Shown here in pieces: positions 17,707 through 27,475 of a stretch of DNA of 64,000 nucleotides. The translations under genes were made by a program, and so were the position numbers. A model generated the notes under the pieces. That model saw only the letters and a program-made list of their open reading frames with translations, ran no database searches and was not told where the DNA came from. How positions within the stretch are numbered: position 1 is the stretch's first letter; every line of letters begins with the position of its first letter. The stretch spans positions 37,452 through 101,451 of the forward strand of contig NZ_FOAP01000031.1 of the NCBI RefSeq assembly GCF_900109545.1, written 5' to 3'. The DNA is from Stigmatella aurantiaca (GTDB lineage Bacteria; Myxococcota; Myxococcia; Myxococcales; Myxococcaceae).

Positions 17707-18656
17707 CGAAGCCGGACCTCATCATCTCCATCGTCAACCACAGCAACCCCGAGTTGCTGCATGACTGCCTGCGCACGCTGTTCCAGACGACCCAGGCCTG
17801 CACCTTCGAGGTGTGGGTGGTGGACAACGCCACGGACGGGCGGGGCGTGGAGGCCATGCGCCGGGACTTTCCCCAGGTGCGCTGGCTCTTCAACACCTCG
17901 CGCAAGGGCTTCTCCGCCAACCACAACCAGGTCCTCTCCCAGGCGCAGGGCCGCTACTTCTGCATCTTCAACGACGACACCCTCGTGCACGAGGGCGCCT
18001 TCGACACGCTCGTGCGCTTCATGGACGACAACCCCCGCGTGGGCATGGCCGGCGCCCGGCTGCTCAACGCGGACGGTACGCCCCAGGACTGCGTCTTCCG
18101 GCAGATGGGGCTCTCCACCGCGCTCTTCGACATCTGCTTCCTGCCGCGCCCGCTGCACTTCCTCAAGGCGCTGCACATCGACCCGGCGCAGTACGGCAAC
18201 GCGGAGGCCCGGGTGAGCTGGGTGCTGGGCGCGTGCATCATCGTGCGCGAGCAGACGCTGGCCGAGGTGGGGCTGCTGGACGAGAAGCTCGCGCCCCTGG
18301 GGAACACCGAGGACACCGACTGGTGTGTCCGGGCGTGGAAGGCCGGCTGGGAGGTGGCCTTCTGCCCCGAGGCCGTCATCACCCATCTGACGAGCCGCTC
18401 GTTCCGCCCGTCCGCGAAGGGGCATGACCGCGTGCGCGTGGAGCTGTGGCGCACGCGCCTGGCCTACTTCCGCAAGCACCATGGGCGGCTGCACGAGCAG
18501 CTCATGCGGCTCATCCTCGTGGGCACCCTGCCGTGGAACTCGGCGGTGCTCACCCAGTCCCTGCTGCGGCGGCGGTTGAGCCTCGCGGAGTACCAGCGGC
18601 AGCTGTCCACCTTCGTGCGCATCTCCGAGATGGGGCTGCGCGCCCGGGTGGGGTAG
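17703..18656 (+). CDS. family 2 glycosyltransferase (rhamnosyltransferase-like)
   Basis: A GT-A-fold GT2 enzyme of 317 residues. It shows the N-terminal VSIVNHSN-like strand (IISIVNHSNPELL), VWVVDNATDG, the metal-binding FNDDTL motif near residue 97, and the acceptor-side ED motif in LGNTEDTDWCVRAWKAGW. This form is typical of rhamnosyl- or galactofuranosyl-like transferases that extend lipid-linked repeat units on the cytoplasmic side. Its start overlaps the flippase stop (ATGA) and the next transferase begins seven bases after its stop, so the three genes form an operon. The donor sugar cannot be read from the sequence. Confidence 0.87.
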   Translation: MTKPDLIISIVNHSNPELLHDCLRTLFQTTQACTFEVWVVDNATDGRGVEAMRRDFPQVRWLFNTSRKGFSANHNQVLSQAQGRYFCIFNDDTLVHEGAFDTLVRFMDDNPRVGMAGARLLNADGTPQDCVFRQMGLSTALFDICFLPRPLHFLKALHIDPAQYGNAEARVSWVLGACIIVREQTLAEVGLLDEKLAPLGNTEDTDWCVRAWKAGWEVAFCPEAVITHLTSRSFRPSAKGHDRVRVELWRTRLAYFRKHHGRLHEQLMRLILVGTLPWNSAVLTQSLLRRRLSLAEYQRQLSTFVRISEMGLRARVG

Positions 18657-18662
18657 CCGGCC

Positions 18663-19589
18663 ATGCCCTTCTTCTCCGTCATCATCCCCACGTACAACCG
18701 CGCCCAGCTCCTGGAGCGGACGCTCGAATCCGTCTTCGCGCAGGCGTTCACCGACTACGAGGTGCTCGTCGTCGATGATGGCTCCACGGACGGCACCGAG
18801 GCGGTGCTCGCGCGCCACGAGGGGCGCGTGCGGGTGCTGCGCCAGAAGAACCAGGGGCAGGGCGTGGCGCGCAACCTGGCCATGCAGCACGCCACGGGCA
18901 CCTACGCGGTGTTCCTGGACAGTGACGACCTGTGGTTTCCGTGGACGCTCGGCACCTATCTCCAGGCCATCGACATGTACGGCGGGCCCTCGGTGGTGAT
19001 GGGCACGGTGGCCTCGTTCGCGCGCGAGGAGGAACTGGCCCCGGTGACGCAGGAGCCCTTCCGGGCCTGGGCCTTCACGGACTATCTGGCGAGCGCCCCG
19101 GAGCCGTTCATCCGCACCGCGTGCGTCATCGCCGTGCGCCTGGAGGCGCTCAAGCGCGTGGGCGGGTTCACCGCCCGGCGCATCGCCTCCGAGGACCATG
19201 ATCTCCTCTTCCGCCTGGGCACCGAGCCGGGCTTCGTGTGGGTGCAGGCGCCGCTGGTGGTGGGCTACCGCCAGCATGATGCCTCCTCCTCGAAGAGCCT
19301 GGAGCAGAGCCACCAGGGGCTGTGCTTCCAATTGGAGCAGGAGCAGGGCGGGCACTACCCGGGCGGGGCGGGGCGGCGCCGGGACCGGCTGACGTTCATC
19401 CTGCGGGGCGTGCGGCACGTGACGCGGTGGCTCACCGAGCACGGGCGGCCGGACCTGGCCGTGGACCTGTACCGGCGCAGCCTGGGCGTGCACCTGGAGG
19501 TGCCGCGCTGGCGCTACCTGCTGGGCTTTCCCCCTTGGATGATGGCCGCGTCGCTGCGGCGCCGGGCCCTCAGGGCGCGCGCGCGGTGA
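18663..19589 (+). CDS. family 2 glycosyltransferase
   Basis: A 308-residue GT2 enzyme with all core motifs: SVIIPTYNRAQLLERTLESV, VLVVDDGSTDGTE, the DxD motif in VFLDSDDLW (about residue 83) and the catalytic-side ASEDHDLLFRLG. It would add a sugar to the growing polysaccharide unit in the cytoplasm. It follows the previous GT2 gene with a seven-base gap and no separate promoter. The 3' end overlaps the convergent acyltransferase gene by 20 bases, so the transcript probably ends around here. Confidence 0.88.
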   Translation: MPFFSVIIPTYNRAQLLERTLESVFAQAFTDYEVLVVDDGSTDGTEAVLARHEGRVRVLRQKNQGQGVARNLAMQHATGTYAVFLDSDDLWFPWTLGTYLQAIDMYGGPSVVMGTVASFAREEELAPVTQEPFRAWAFTDYLASAPEPFIRTACVIAVRLEALKRVGGFTARRIASEDHDLLFRLGTEPGFVWVQAPLVVGYRQHDASSSKSLEQSHQGLCFQLEQEQGGHYPGGAGRRRDRLTFILRGVRHVTRWLTEHGRPDLAVDLYRRSLGVHLEVPRWRYLLGFPPWMMAASLRRRALRARAR

Positions 19590-20694
19590 CGGGCGGCCGG
19601 GAGGGCTGCTCCAGCAGCCACCCGCGCAGCTTGAGCCCCGGCTTCTCCACCGCCTGGTACGTGGCCCACGCCACGCCCACGGTGACGCCCAGGAAGGCCA
19701 GCAGGTCCAGCCCCCAGAAGCCCAGCGAGAGGTGCGTCCGCTCGAGCACGCGCACCACGAGCCCGTGCCACAGGTACGTCCCGTAGGACGTCACCGCCAG
19801 CATGTACACGGCCTTGCGCGCCCAGGAGGGCAGCCGCATCGCCTCCAGGCCCACCACCAGCAGGGCGAAGGCCACGCTCAGGCCGGTGAACACCCAGACC
19901 CGGGCATGTCCGTGCAGGGTGGGCCCACACAGCGCGAGCGTGGCGGCCAGCACGCCCACCCCCAGCAGCGTGCACGTGGTCTTCCACGCGGCGGGCCACT
20001 GCCGCCAGGTGGGCGCCGTGCGCGCCAGGAACACCCCGAGCGCCATGCCGTCCAGGTGCAGGTGCGTGGGCCACTGGAGGAAGGGCACCACCTCCAGCGC
20101 CGTCAGGCCCTCGGGCAAGCCGCGCGACACGAGCATCCGCCCCACCAGGCTCAGGGCGCCTGGCACCAGCCAGACCGCTGCGGGCCACCGCCGGCCGCCC
20201 AGGGCGAACGCCAGCACGGGCAGCACCAGGTAGAAGTGCTCCTCCACGCACAGGGACCAGCTCTGCACGAAGTCGAGCAGGGGCGCGTAGTTCTGCAGGA
20301 AGAAGGCGAAGTGCCAGCCGCCCCCGGCGAAGGGCGCGCCGAAGACGAGCGGCTTGAGGAACGCGTAGGTGCCCAGCACCACGAAGTAGAGCGGCAGCGT
20401 GCGCGTCCAGCGCTTCACCCAGAACTCGCGCAGCAGTGAGCCGGTGGGCGCCTCCGGCTGGGTGGTGAAGACCTGCCGGCCGATGAGGTAGCCCGAGAGC
20501 ACGAAGAACAGGTCCACCCCCATCCACCCGAAGGTGAAGGCGTGGCGCAGCCCCTCCGGGAGGGCATGCGTCACGGTCTCGGGCGCATGGAAGAGCAGCA
20601 CGGGCAGGATGGCCAGGGCCCGCAGCAGGTCGAGCCCCTCCTGACGGGGATCGGGCAACGCCGGGACGGAAGGGGAGGAGGAGGGAAGGGACAT
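19570..20694 (-). CDS. acyltransferase 3 family membrane protein
   Basis: A protein of 374 residues with about ten membrane helices and the family start GLDLLRALAILPVLLFHAPE, which carries the catalytic His. LFFVLSGYLIGRQVF and the Arg-rich FWVKRWTRTLPLYF follow, as expected for acyltransferase 3 (OafA/NodX-like) enzymes that O-acetylate sugars. In this locus it would decorate the polysaccharide repeat. The ATG at 20694 fits the family start. An in-frame TTG at 20739 would add a Pro-rich leader. It is convergent with the preceding GT2 and divergent from the GT4 gene. Confidence 0.88.
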   Translation of the reverse strand: MSLPSSSPSVPALPDPRQEGLDLLRALAILPVLLFHAPETVTHALPEGLRHAFTFGWMGVDLFFVLSGYLIGRQVFTTQPEAPTGSLLREFWVKRWTRTLPLYFVVLGTYAFLKPLVFGAPFAGGGWHFAFFLQNYAPLLDFVQSWSLCVEEHFYLVLPVLAFALGGRRWPAAVWLVPGALSLVGRMLVSRGLPEGLTALEVVPFLQWPTHLHLDGMALGVFLARTAPTWRQWPAAWKTTCTLLGVGVLAATLALCGPTLHGHARVWVFTGLSVAFALLVVGLEAMRLPSWARKAVYMLAVTSYGTYLWHGLVVRVLERTHLSLGFWGLDLLAFLGVTVGVAWATYQAVEKPGLKLRGWLLEQPSRPPVTARAP

Positions 20695-20801
20695 GGCCGG
20701 AAGCGCGCCGCAGTGTGGCCCGAACGGGCGCCCACTCAAAGCAGCCAGGAGGGGGGCCCCTCGGCGGCCATCTTCTTCCGGAGGGGTGATATGGGGGCGG
20801 C

Positions 20802-21950
20802 GTGTCCAGCCTGCGCGTCCTTCTTGGCATTCACCATCCCCTCGACCCGAACCTGGGCGCCCCGGGGGTGACGTTGGCCCTGGGGCAGGCGCTCCAGGGG
20901 CTGGGGTGTGAGGTCTCCTATTATGGATACGGCGAGGCCTTCCCCGGCGTCACCTCCCACTCCGCCCTGCACTCCCTCCGGTTCCCCTGGACCCTGAGCG
21001 CGTGGCTGGCCCGGGAGGCGCACCGCTTCGACGTGCTCGACATCACCACGGGCGACTGCTGGCCCTGGGCCCGCGTGGGGCGTCCGGGCGCGCGGCGCCG
21101 CCAGGCCCTGGTCACCCGCAGCCATGGCCTGGAGCACCTCGTCTCCGAGCAGCTCCGCGCGGACGTGCGCGCGGGCCGGGCCCAGGTGAGCTGGAAGTAC
21201 CCGCTCTACCATGGGGGTTTTCGCCTCTGGGAGGTGCGCGAGTCCCTGCGGCTCGCCGACCATGCCGTGCTCCTCAACCCCCAGGACCGCGACTTCGTCC
21301 GGGACCGGCTGGGCGTGCCCGGTGAGCGCCTCTCCGTCATCCCCCACGGGCTGTCTGGGGCGTTTCTGGAGCGCCCCGCCCCCGAGCCGGGCGCCCCGGA
21401 GGGGCCCGTGCGCATCGCCTTCGTGGGCAGCTGGCTCCAGCGCAAGGGCCGCGAGGAGCTCGTCGCCGTGGCGGCCGCGTTGCGCGCCCAGGGGGTGCCG
21501 TTCTCCCTGGAGTTGCTGGGAACCGGGGCCCCCGAGGACGAGGTGCGCGGCGCGTTCTCTCCCGACGTTCGGGCCCAGGTCCGTGTGGTGCCCCGCTACC
21601 GCAACGAGGACCTGCCCGGCCTGCTCCAGGGCGCGGAAATCCTGCTCTTCCCGAGCCACGCGGAGGGCTACGGTATGGCACTCGTCGAGGCCATGGCCTG
21701 TGGGCTCGCGCCCGTGACGACCCCCGTGGGCGTGGCCCCCGAGGTGGTGCGGGATGGCCAGACGGGCCGCCTCCTGCGCGTGGGGGATGTGGCCGGGTTG
21801 ACGCAGGCGGTGCGCGCCCTCGCCGAGGACCGCCCGCGCCTCTTGGCACTGCGTCAGGCGGCGCAACGGGTAGTGAAAGGAATGACCTGGCAGCAGGCAG
21901 GCATACGCACTTTGCGTATGTACGAGCAGGCGATTTCAATGCACTCGTAA
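20802..21950 (+). CDS. family 4 glycosyltransferase
   Basis: A 382-residue GT-B enzyme. The N-terminal domain has the glycine-rich PNLGAPGVTLALGQAL loop, and the C-terminal donor domain has IAFVGSWLQRKGREELV and the GT4 E-x7-E motif HAEGYGMALVEAMACG. Such retaining transferases use nucleotide sugars to build surface glycans. It starts at GTG. The last codons and the 90 bases after the stop are distinctly AT-richer than the surroundings, including AATAAAGTAACATG, probably a transcript boundary with the promoter of the next gene. Confidence 0.87.
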   Translation: MSSLRVLLGIHHPLDPNLGAPGVTLALGQALQGLGCEVSYYGYGEAFPGVTSHSALHSLRFPWTLSAWLAREAHRFDVLDITTGDCWPWARVGRPGARRRQALVTRSHGLEHLVSEQLRADVRAGRAQVSWKYPLYHGGFRLWEVRESLRLADHAVLLNPQDRDFVRDRLGVPGERLSVIPHGLSGAFLERPAPEPGAPEGPVRIAFVGSWLQRKGREELVAVAAALRAQGVPFSLELLGTGAPEDEVRGAFSPDVRAQVRVVPRYRNEDLPGLLQGAEILLFPSHAEGYGMALVEAMACGLAPVTTPVGVAPEVVRDGQTGRLLRVGDVAGLTQAVRALAEDRPRLLALRQAAQRVVKGMTWQQAGIRTLRMYEQAISMHS

Positions 21951-22041
21951 TAAAGTAACATGCCTGGAAGGGGGGCAAGGGAGTTATGAAGGCGACATTG
22001 ACGCGCCCCGTTAAACGGCCCCACGATGCGCCCCGCCTTCG

Positions 22042-23529
22042 ATGATTACCTTTCTTGTCACGTTTCTTGTCGCCCTGACGGTTTGCCTGGGGCTGACGTT
22101 GGTGGTTCGTAACCGTGCGCTGGCTTGGGGCTGGGTGGACCAGGCCAACTCGAGCCGCAAGGTGCATGTCCAACCCATTCCCCGGCTGGGAGGGGTGGCC
22201 ATCGTGGCGGGCTTCTTCGCCCCGCTGTGCGCGCTGTTCCTGGTGGACTCCGGCGTGGGGCTGCTCTTCCAGAGCTACCGCGAGCTGCTCCTGGGCCTGT
22301 TCGGGGGCGGGGCCATCATCGCGATGCTCGGGCTGTATGACGACCTGAAGGGCGCCAACGCCCGGCTCAAGTTCGCCGTGCAGTTCGCCGTGGCGCTGGG
22401 GCTCTACGAGCTGGGCTTCCGCGTGGAGCTGATCGCCAATCCGTTCGGCCCGGAGCTTCCCCTGGGCGTGCTGAGCCTGCCGTTCACCGTGATGTGGGTG
22501 GTGGGCGTCATCAACGCCATCAACCTCATCGACGGGCTGGATGGGCTGGCCGGCGGCGTCGCCTTCTTCGGCGTGAGCACCAACTTCATCCTCTCGCTGG
22601 TGCGTGGGGACGTCGTCATGTGCCTGCTCATGGCCGCGCTGGCGGGCGCCATCCTGGGCTTCCTCGTCTTCAACTTCAACCCGGCCTCCATCTTCATGGG
22701 AGACACGGGCAGCATGTTCCTGGGCTTCGTGCTCGCGGCCGTCTCGCTGAAGACCTCGACCAAGAGCGGCACCGCGGTCGCCATGCTCGTGCCCATCATG
22801 TCGCTGGGGCTGCCCATCATGGATACGCTCATCGCCATGGTGCGCCGCACGATGCTGGGCAGGCCCATGTTCAGCGCCGACAAGGAGCACATCCACCACC
22901 GGCTCATGAGCCGCATGGTGCTCAGCCACCGCGCCTCCGTGCTCGTGCTGTACGGCGTGTGCGGCCTGTTCACGCTCACCGCCCTGGGGCTCAACTTCGC
23001 CAACAGCGCCCAGAGCGCCCTGCTCCTGGTGGGCATGGGCATCGTCATCTTCGTGCTCATGCGCAAGCTGGGCTACCTGGACCTGCGCCGGGCCGGCGCG
23101 GTGAGCCAGGCGCGGCGCAAGAACCAGCGGCTGCACTCGCTGGTGAAGACGGTCACCCGCGCCACGCGCCGGGCGGACTCGTTCCAGGAGCTGTGGGGCG
23201 TGCTGCGTCCGCTCGCCGAGGCCCTGGATGCCTCGCGCCTGGAGCTGCGCTTCCAGCAGCAGTGGGGCCATGGCATCACCGACGGGGTGGTGTTCGAGAC
23301 CGAGCGCCCCGCGGGCTCCGCGGTGCCCCTGGACATGCGCATCGAGGTGAAGGACGACGATGTGCGGGTCGGCTGGCTGCGGATGTCCTGGAAGGATGGC
23401 CGCGCGGAGGTCAACCGGGACGAGGAGCTGGCGCTGGAGCTGGTGGCCGATGCGGTGGCCGAGCGCGCCTCCGAGCTGATGGCCCTGGAGGCCGCGGAGC
23501 CGGGCCGCGTCGTCTCGATGGGGCGGTAG
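22042..23529 (+). CDS. polyprenyl-phosphate sugar-1-phosphate transferase (WecA/TagO/MraY family) with C-terminal extension
   Basis: A 495-residue protein. The first ~350 residues are a PNPT transferase with about eleven membrane helices and diagnostic loops: HVQPIPRLGGVAI, GLYDDLKGANARLKF (Mg-binding DD), NAINLIDGLDGLAGG, FMGDTGSMFLGF and HIHHRL. It would start repeat-unit assembly by moving a sugar-1-phosphate from a UDP-sugar to undecaprenyl phosphate. WecA-type enzymes use UDP-GlcNAc or UDP-GalNAc. Residues ~365-495 form a soluble cytoplasmic tail with an alpha/beta pattern absent from ordinary WecA, perhaps a GAF-like regulatory domain. It precedes an NTP_transf_5 gene by six bases. Confidence 0.87.
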   Translation: MITFLVTFLVALTVCLGLTLVVRNRALAWGWVDQANSSRKVHVQPIPRLGGVAIVAGFFAPLCALFLVDSGVGLLFQSYRELLLGLFGGGAIIAMLGLYDDLKGANARLKFAVQFAVALGLYELGFRVELIANPFGPELPLGVLSLPFTVMWVVGVINAINLIDGLDGLAGGVAFFGVSTNFILSLVRGDVVMCLLMAALAGAILGFLVFNFNPASIFMGDTGSMFLGFVLAAVSLKTSTKSGTAVAMLVPIMSLGLPIMDTLIAMVRRTMLGRPMFSADKEHIHHRLMSRMVLSHRASVLVLYGVCGLFTLTALGLNFANSAQSALLLVGMGIVIFVLMRKLGYLDLRRAGAVSQARRKNQRLHSLVKTVTRATRRADSFQELWGVLRPLAEALDASRLELRFQQQWGHGITDGVVFETERPAGSAVPLDMRIEVKDDDVRVGWLRMSWKDGRAEVNRDEELALELVADAVAERASELMALEAAEPGRVVSMGR

Positions 23530-23535
23530 CACCGG

Positions 23536-24561
23536 GTGGGAGCGCGGGCGTTCCTGACGCTGCTCCGTGCCTGGCCCGAAGCCCCGGGGACCGCCTTCTC
23601 CGGCGAGCCCGAGGCCCTGGTGCGCGCCGCCGCCCGGCATGGGCTCGCGGGCTTCATCGAGCAGGCCCTGGCGCACGCCGGGTGGATGTTGCCGGACGCC
23701 TCGCGCGAGGCCCTGCGCCGGGAGTCCCGGGGCAGCGCGGCGCGGGCCATCCGCGTGCACGCGCTCCTGCTGCGCAGCCTGGAGGCGCTCGCGGCGGTGG
23801 ACGTCGTCCCCGTGGTGCTCAAGGGCTACGGCCTGGCCCGGCGGCTCTACCCGGAGCCGTTTCACCGGGCCACCACCGATGTGGACTTGCTCGTGGCCCC
23901 CGCGCAGGTGGAGGCCGCGTCGCGGGCGCTGGAGGGCTTGGGCCTTGTGCCCGTGACCGAGCGGCCCGGGCATGGCGGGGAGCACGCGCACCACCGGGCG
24001 TTTCATGGGCCGGCGGGGCTCGTGGAGCTGCACTACCGGGCGCTCGCCACGGGCGGGCAGGCGCTGGAGGCCGGGGTGCTGCTGGCCCACGCGGAGGCGT
24101 TCGAGCTGGAGGGCCACCGCGTGCGGTACCTGCGCGCGGAGGAGGAGCTGGTGTACCTGGCCCTGCACGCGAGCAACCACCTGCTCCAGCGCCTCGCGTG
24201 GTTGATGGACCTGAAGCTGCTCCTGCGGGCAAGCCCGGCGCTGAGCTGGCCCCGGGTGGTGGAGGTGGCGCGGGGCACCGCGTTCCCGCACCTGGCGTGG
24301 TACGCGCTGGACGCCGCGCACCGGCTGCTGGGGCTCGCCGTGCCGCCGGAGGTGCTCGCGGCGCTGGCCCCGCCGCGCTGGCAGCGGGCCCTGGCCCGGC
24401 GCTTCTTCTCCGAGGAGCGGCTGCTCGGCGCGCGGCTCGCGGCGCACCGGGCGGAGTGGTTCACCGTGAAGCTGCTGCTGGCGCCCCGCGTCCGGCCCAT
24501 GGCGCGCTACGTGCTGTGGCGCCTGGGCGAGGTGCTGCCGTGGAAGGGCCCCCCGGCCTGA
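23536..24561 (+). CDS. nucleotidyltransferase-fold protein (NTP_transf_5)
   Basis: A protein of 341 residues. The motif VPVVLKGYGLARRLYP followed by RATTDVDLLV (K96, D115, D117) matches the NTP_transf_5 family, a divergent nucleotidyltransferase group frequent in surface-polysaccharide loci. The Asp pair is the expected metal site. The GTG start lies six bases after the sugar-phosphate transferase stop, so the genes are likely co-transcribed. The target is unknown; family members may transfer NMP or modify a pathway component. Compare the degenerate relative at 27626-28597. Confidence 0.75.
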   Translation: MGARAFLTLLRAWPEAPGTAFSGEPEALVRAAARHGLAGFIEQALAHAGWMLPDASREALRRESRGSAARAIRVHALLLRSLEALAAVDVVPVVLKGYGLARRLYPEPFHRATTDVDLLVAPAQVEAASRALEGLGLVPVTERPGHGGEHAHHRAFHGPAGLVELHYRALATGGQALEAGVLLAHAEAFELEGHRVRYLRAEEELVYLALHASNHLLQRLAWLMDLKLLLRASPALSWPRVVEVARGTAFPHLAWYALDAAHRLLGLAVPPEVLAALAPPRWQRALARRFFSEERLLGARLAAHRAEWFTVKLLLAPRVRPMARYVLWRLGEVLPWKGPPA

Positions 24562-24589
24562 GTCCCGGGAGGCCCCCTGCCGCGGGAGG

Positions 24590-27427
24590 CTAGCGCTGGG
24601 CGGTGCGCGCCTTCTTCGGGGCGCTTTCCACCGTCACCGTGCGCTGCACCCGGGCGGTGAAGGGCGTGGGGGTGGCGGAGTCCTGGACGGTGTACGTCAG
24701 CAGGTAGGTGCCCGGCACATCGGTGTTCAGCGCGCCGGTGCGCACGACGGCCTGGTTCAGGTTGCCGAAGCAGCGGTCCGTGGCGGTGGCGCCCGGATCC
24801 TGGAAGACCGTGCCCACGGTGAGCGTCACCTGGGCGGGGCCGTTGAGGGTCAGCGCCGGGGGCGTGGTGTCCTTCACCAGCACGGTGCGGAGCGCCTCCG
24901 CGTAGTGTCCCCAGCTGTCGTTGACCTGGTACTGCACGTGGTACTCGCCCAGGGCCCCCCGGTTCGGGCCGGTGGAACCCCCCTGGCCCGAGTTGAAGAC
25001 CTTCACGGTCAGCGCTCCCTCGCACTCATCGGCGCCGACGGCGCCCAGGTCCTCGTAGGGGATGCTCGCGTCGCACTCCAGCGTCACCTCCGCCTCGCCC
25101 CGCAGCGTCACCGTGGGCAGGGTCTCGTCCTTCACATCCACGGGACGGGTGCCTGCGGAGGTGGCCGTGTTGCCCGCGTCGTCCGTCACGCGGTAGGTGA
25201 TTTCGGAGTGGGGCCGCATCGAGTTGAAGCCCACCAGCTCGATGCGCGAGGTGAGGTCTCCCTGGCAGGCATCGTGGGCCGTCGCGTCCTGGGGCAGCGC
25301 CTCGCCGCAGTTCAGCTGCACGTAGGACAGGTTCGCATTGAGCGTGGGCGGGGTGACGTCCACCACCGTCAGCGTCCCGGTGCACTGGTCGCTGTCCAGG
25401 CCGTCCGAGACGGTCAGGGTGATGTCATGCGAGCCCAGGCCGAGGACGCCCTCCGCGGGGACGTAGCGCAGCGTCAGCGGCTGGGGTCCGTGGTCCGGAT
25501 CATAGCTGGCGTTGCCGATGGGGGTGCTCGTGGCGCTGTAGGTGGCCTTGCAGGTCGTGGCCGCGGCGGGCAGCGTGACGTTCTTGCAGACCGCCTCGGG
25601 GGGCACGTTCGCGGTGCCGCACGACAGCGTCAGCTCCTGGGACAGGCTGTTGTTGTCCTCGCGGCACTCGGTCACCGTTCCCTCGCCGGAGGCGTTGGCA
25701 TCCGCCCGGACGAAGTAGGGCAGGCTCTGGGTGTTGAGCTCCGCCGCCAGGCGGACCTCCACGCTCTGGCCCGCGGGCAGGGGGGCCGGCAGCGCCGCGA
25801 CGCCGAGCAGGGCGCTACCCGTGGCCGCGTCACCCTGGTGGAAGGAGATGGGCACGCCCTCGGGCGCGCTGGCATCTCCCTGGTTGCGCACCGTGGCGAC
25901 GAGCCGCGGCGGGGCGCCGGTGTAGTCACAGCCCACGGTGAGCGCGGTGACGGTGAGGTCCGCGAGGGCGAAGGGGGACACGCCGTTGCCCTGCGTGTTG
26001 GCGCGGAAGGTGTTGAGGCCCGGGACGAGCCACGGGGCGGCCGGGTGGGTAGGCAGGGTGCCGTCCGGGTTCACGTGGGTGACGGAGTAGGCGTGCTGGT
26101 TCCAGATGCGGCGCGTGTTCACCCAGGCCCCGGTCTTCTCCCGGTACACGCGGATGCCCGCCACGCCGGAGGTGAGGTAGTTGTTGGAGGGCACGACGAG
26201 CTCCGCGCGGTTGTCGCCGTCCACATCCACGATGATGGGGTTCTCGTAGGCGCTGCCCGAGCTGTGCGTCAGCGGGGTGATGCGCGCCGCGCCGCTGGTG
26301 CCGTCGTAGATGCGCAGCCGCGTCTGGTCCGCATGGACGAACTCCGCCTTGCCGTCCCCGTCGAAGTCGAACGCCACCGAGCTGCCAACGCCGGAGCTGG
26401 TGCCCTGGATGGGGCTGGCCCACTTCACGGTGCCGTCGGTCTCAATCACCGTGAAGCGGGTGCTGCCCGCCACGCCAATCTCGGGCTGTCCGTCCCCATC
26501 CACGTCCGCGATGGCGGGCGCACCGCCGGCCCCGCCGCCCTGGAGGCTCACCCGCCACTTGGGCGTGCAGTGGCTGTCCATCAGCGCCACGGTGCCGCCC
26601 GAGACGATGACCACCTCGCCGGCGGGGGTCGCGTCGAAGTTGCCCACGGCCGCCAGCCCCTGGCCGAGGCTCGGGTGGACGCATCGCAGCTGGCCGTCAT
26701 GTTCGTAGATGGCGCGGCCGTTGATGACCTCCTGGAAGCCATCGCCGTCCAGGTCCACCGCGAACGACAGGGGGCCGAAGGTGCCGGGGCCTCCCGCGCC
26801 GTCGCTGCCCACCCACTTCAGCTCCCCGTTGGCGCTGAACACGTGGTTGCCGTTGAGGATCTCCACGCTCCCATCGCCGTCCAGGTCCGCGAAGGACGGG
26901 CCGCCCCAGGTGTTGGTGGAGGCCGAGGTGCGGAACTTGAACGTCCCGTCATGCTCGAAGCACAGGAGGCCCACATCGCCCTCGGGCACGGTGCACAGCT
27001 CCACCTTGCCGTCGTGGTCGATGTCGCCCGCGGCGATCTGCGCCGAGCCCCGGACGCGGTACCTCGCGTCGGTCACCGTCCACAGCTCCTGGCCCGTGGC
27101 CCCGTTGAGCGCGCGAAGCACGCCGCCCGTCTGGGAGTTGCTGCCGGTGAAGGCGTTGAAGACGATGTCCGGTGTCCCATCCTGGTTCACGTCCACCACC
27201 ACCGGCGTGGACATCACCTGCCGGAATTCGGCGGTGCCGGTCCATTCCCACTTCAGCTCGGGCTGGAAGCTGGGGGTGGTGGGAGGCAGCTGGACGCACT
27301 GGGTTTGCAACCCCGTGCGGTGGTGGGCTGTCTCGCTGGGCGGCGGAGGGGGGGCGGTTTCGGTTCCACAGGCCACGAGGGCCAGCGCGGTCACGACACC
27401 GATGCGCTCGCTCAAGACTCGAATCAT
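24590..27427 (-). CDS. secreted FG-GAP/CARDB/Ig-repeat lipoprotein
   Basis: A 945-residue lipoprotein. The signal sequence TALALVACG gives Cys20 or so. Residues ~50-430 form an integrin-like propeller of FG-GAP/VCBS repeats with calcium-type loops (VDVNQDGTPDIV, GDIDHDGKVEL, ADLDGDGSVEI, VDLDGDGFQEV, ADVDGDGQPEI, FDFDGDGKAEF, VDVDGDNRAEL). A CARDB-like segment follows (~490-590). The C-terminus holds HYR/DUF5011-type Ig repeats (VTLRGEAEVTLECDASI, LTLNGPAQVTLTVGTVF with PGTY.LTY). It is likely a surface adhesin or matrix protein. The ATG at 27427 has GGGAG upstream; a longer in-frame start has none. Although it sits inside the polysaccharide locus, it is on the opposite strand. Confidence 0.85.
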   Translation of the reverse strand: MIRVLSERIGVVTALALVACGTETAPPPPPSETAHHRTGLQTQCVQLPPTTPSFQPELKWEWTGTAEFRQVMSTPVVVDVNQDGTPDIVFNAFTGSNSQTGGVLRALNGATGQELWTVTDARYRVRGSAQIAAGDIDHDGKVELCTVPEGDVGLLCFEHDGTFKFRTSASTNTWGGPSFADLDGDGSVEILNGNHVFSANGELKWVGSDGAGGPGTFGPLSFAVDLDGDGFQEVINGRAIYEHDGQLRCVHPSLGQGLAAVGNFDATPAGEVVIVSGGTVALMDSHCTPKWRVSLQGGGAGGAPAIADVDGDGQPEIGVAGSTRFTVIETDGTVKWASPIQGTSSGVGSSVAFDFDGDGKAEFVHADQTRLRIYDGTSGAARITPLTHSSGSAYENPIIVDVDGDNRAELVVPSNNYLTSGVAGIRVYREKTGAWVNTRRIWNQHAYSVTHVNPDGTLPTHPAAPWLVPGLNTFRANTQGNGVSPFALADLTVTALTVGCDYTGAPPRLVATVRNQGDASAPEGVPISFHQGDAATGSALLGVAALPAPLPAGQSVEVRLAAELNTQSLPYFVRADANASGEGTVTECREDNNSLSQELTLSCGTANVPPEAVCKNVTLPAAATTCKATYSATSTPIGNASYDPDHGPQPLTLRYVPAEGVLGLGSHDITLTVSDGLDSDQCTGTLTVVDVTPPTLNANLSYVQLNCGEALPQDATAHDACQGDLTSRIELVGFNSMRPHSEITYRVTDDAGNTATSAGTRPVDVKDETLPTVTLRGEAEVTLECDASIPYEDLGAVGADECEGALTVKVFNSGQGGSTGPNRGALGEYHVQYQVNDSWGHYAEALRTVLVKDTTPPALTLNGPAQVTLTVGTVFQDPGATATDRCFGNLNQAVVRTGALNTDVPGTYLLTYTVQDSATPTPFTARVQRTVTVESAPKKARTAQR

Positions 27428-27475
27428 GATGAACTCCCGGTAATTTTTGCTGCCCCGGACAGGCGGCAGTTCCAA

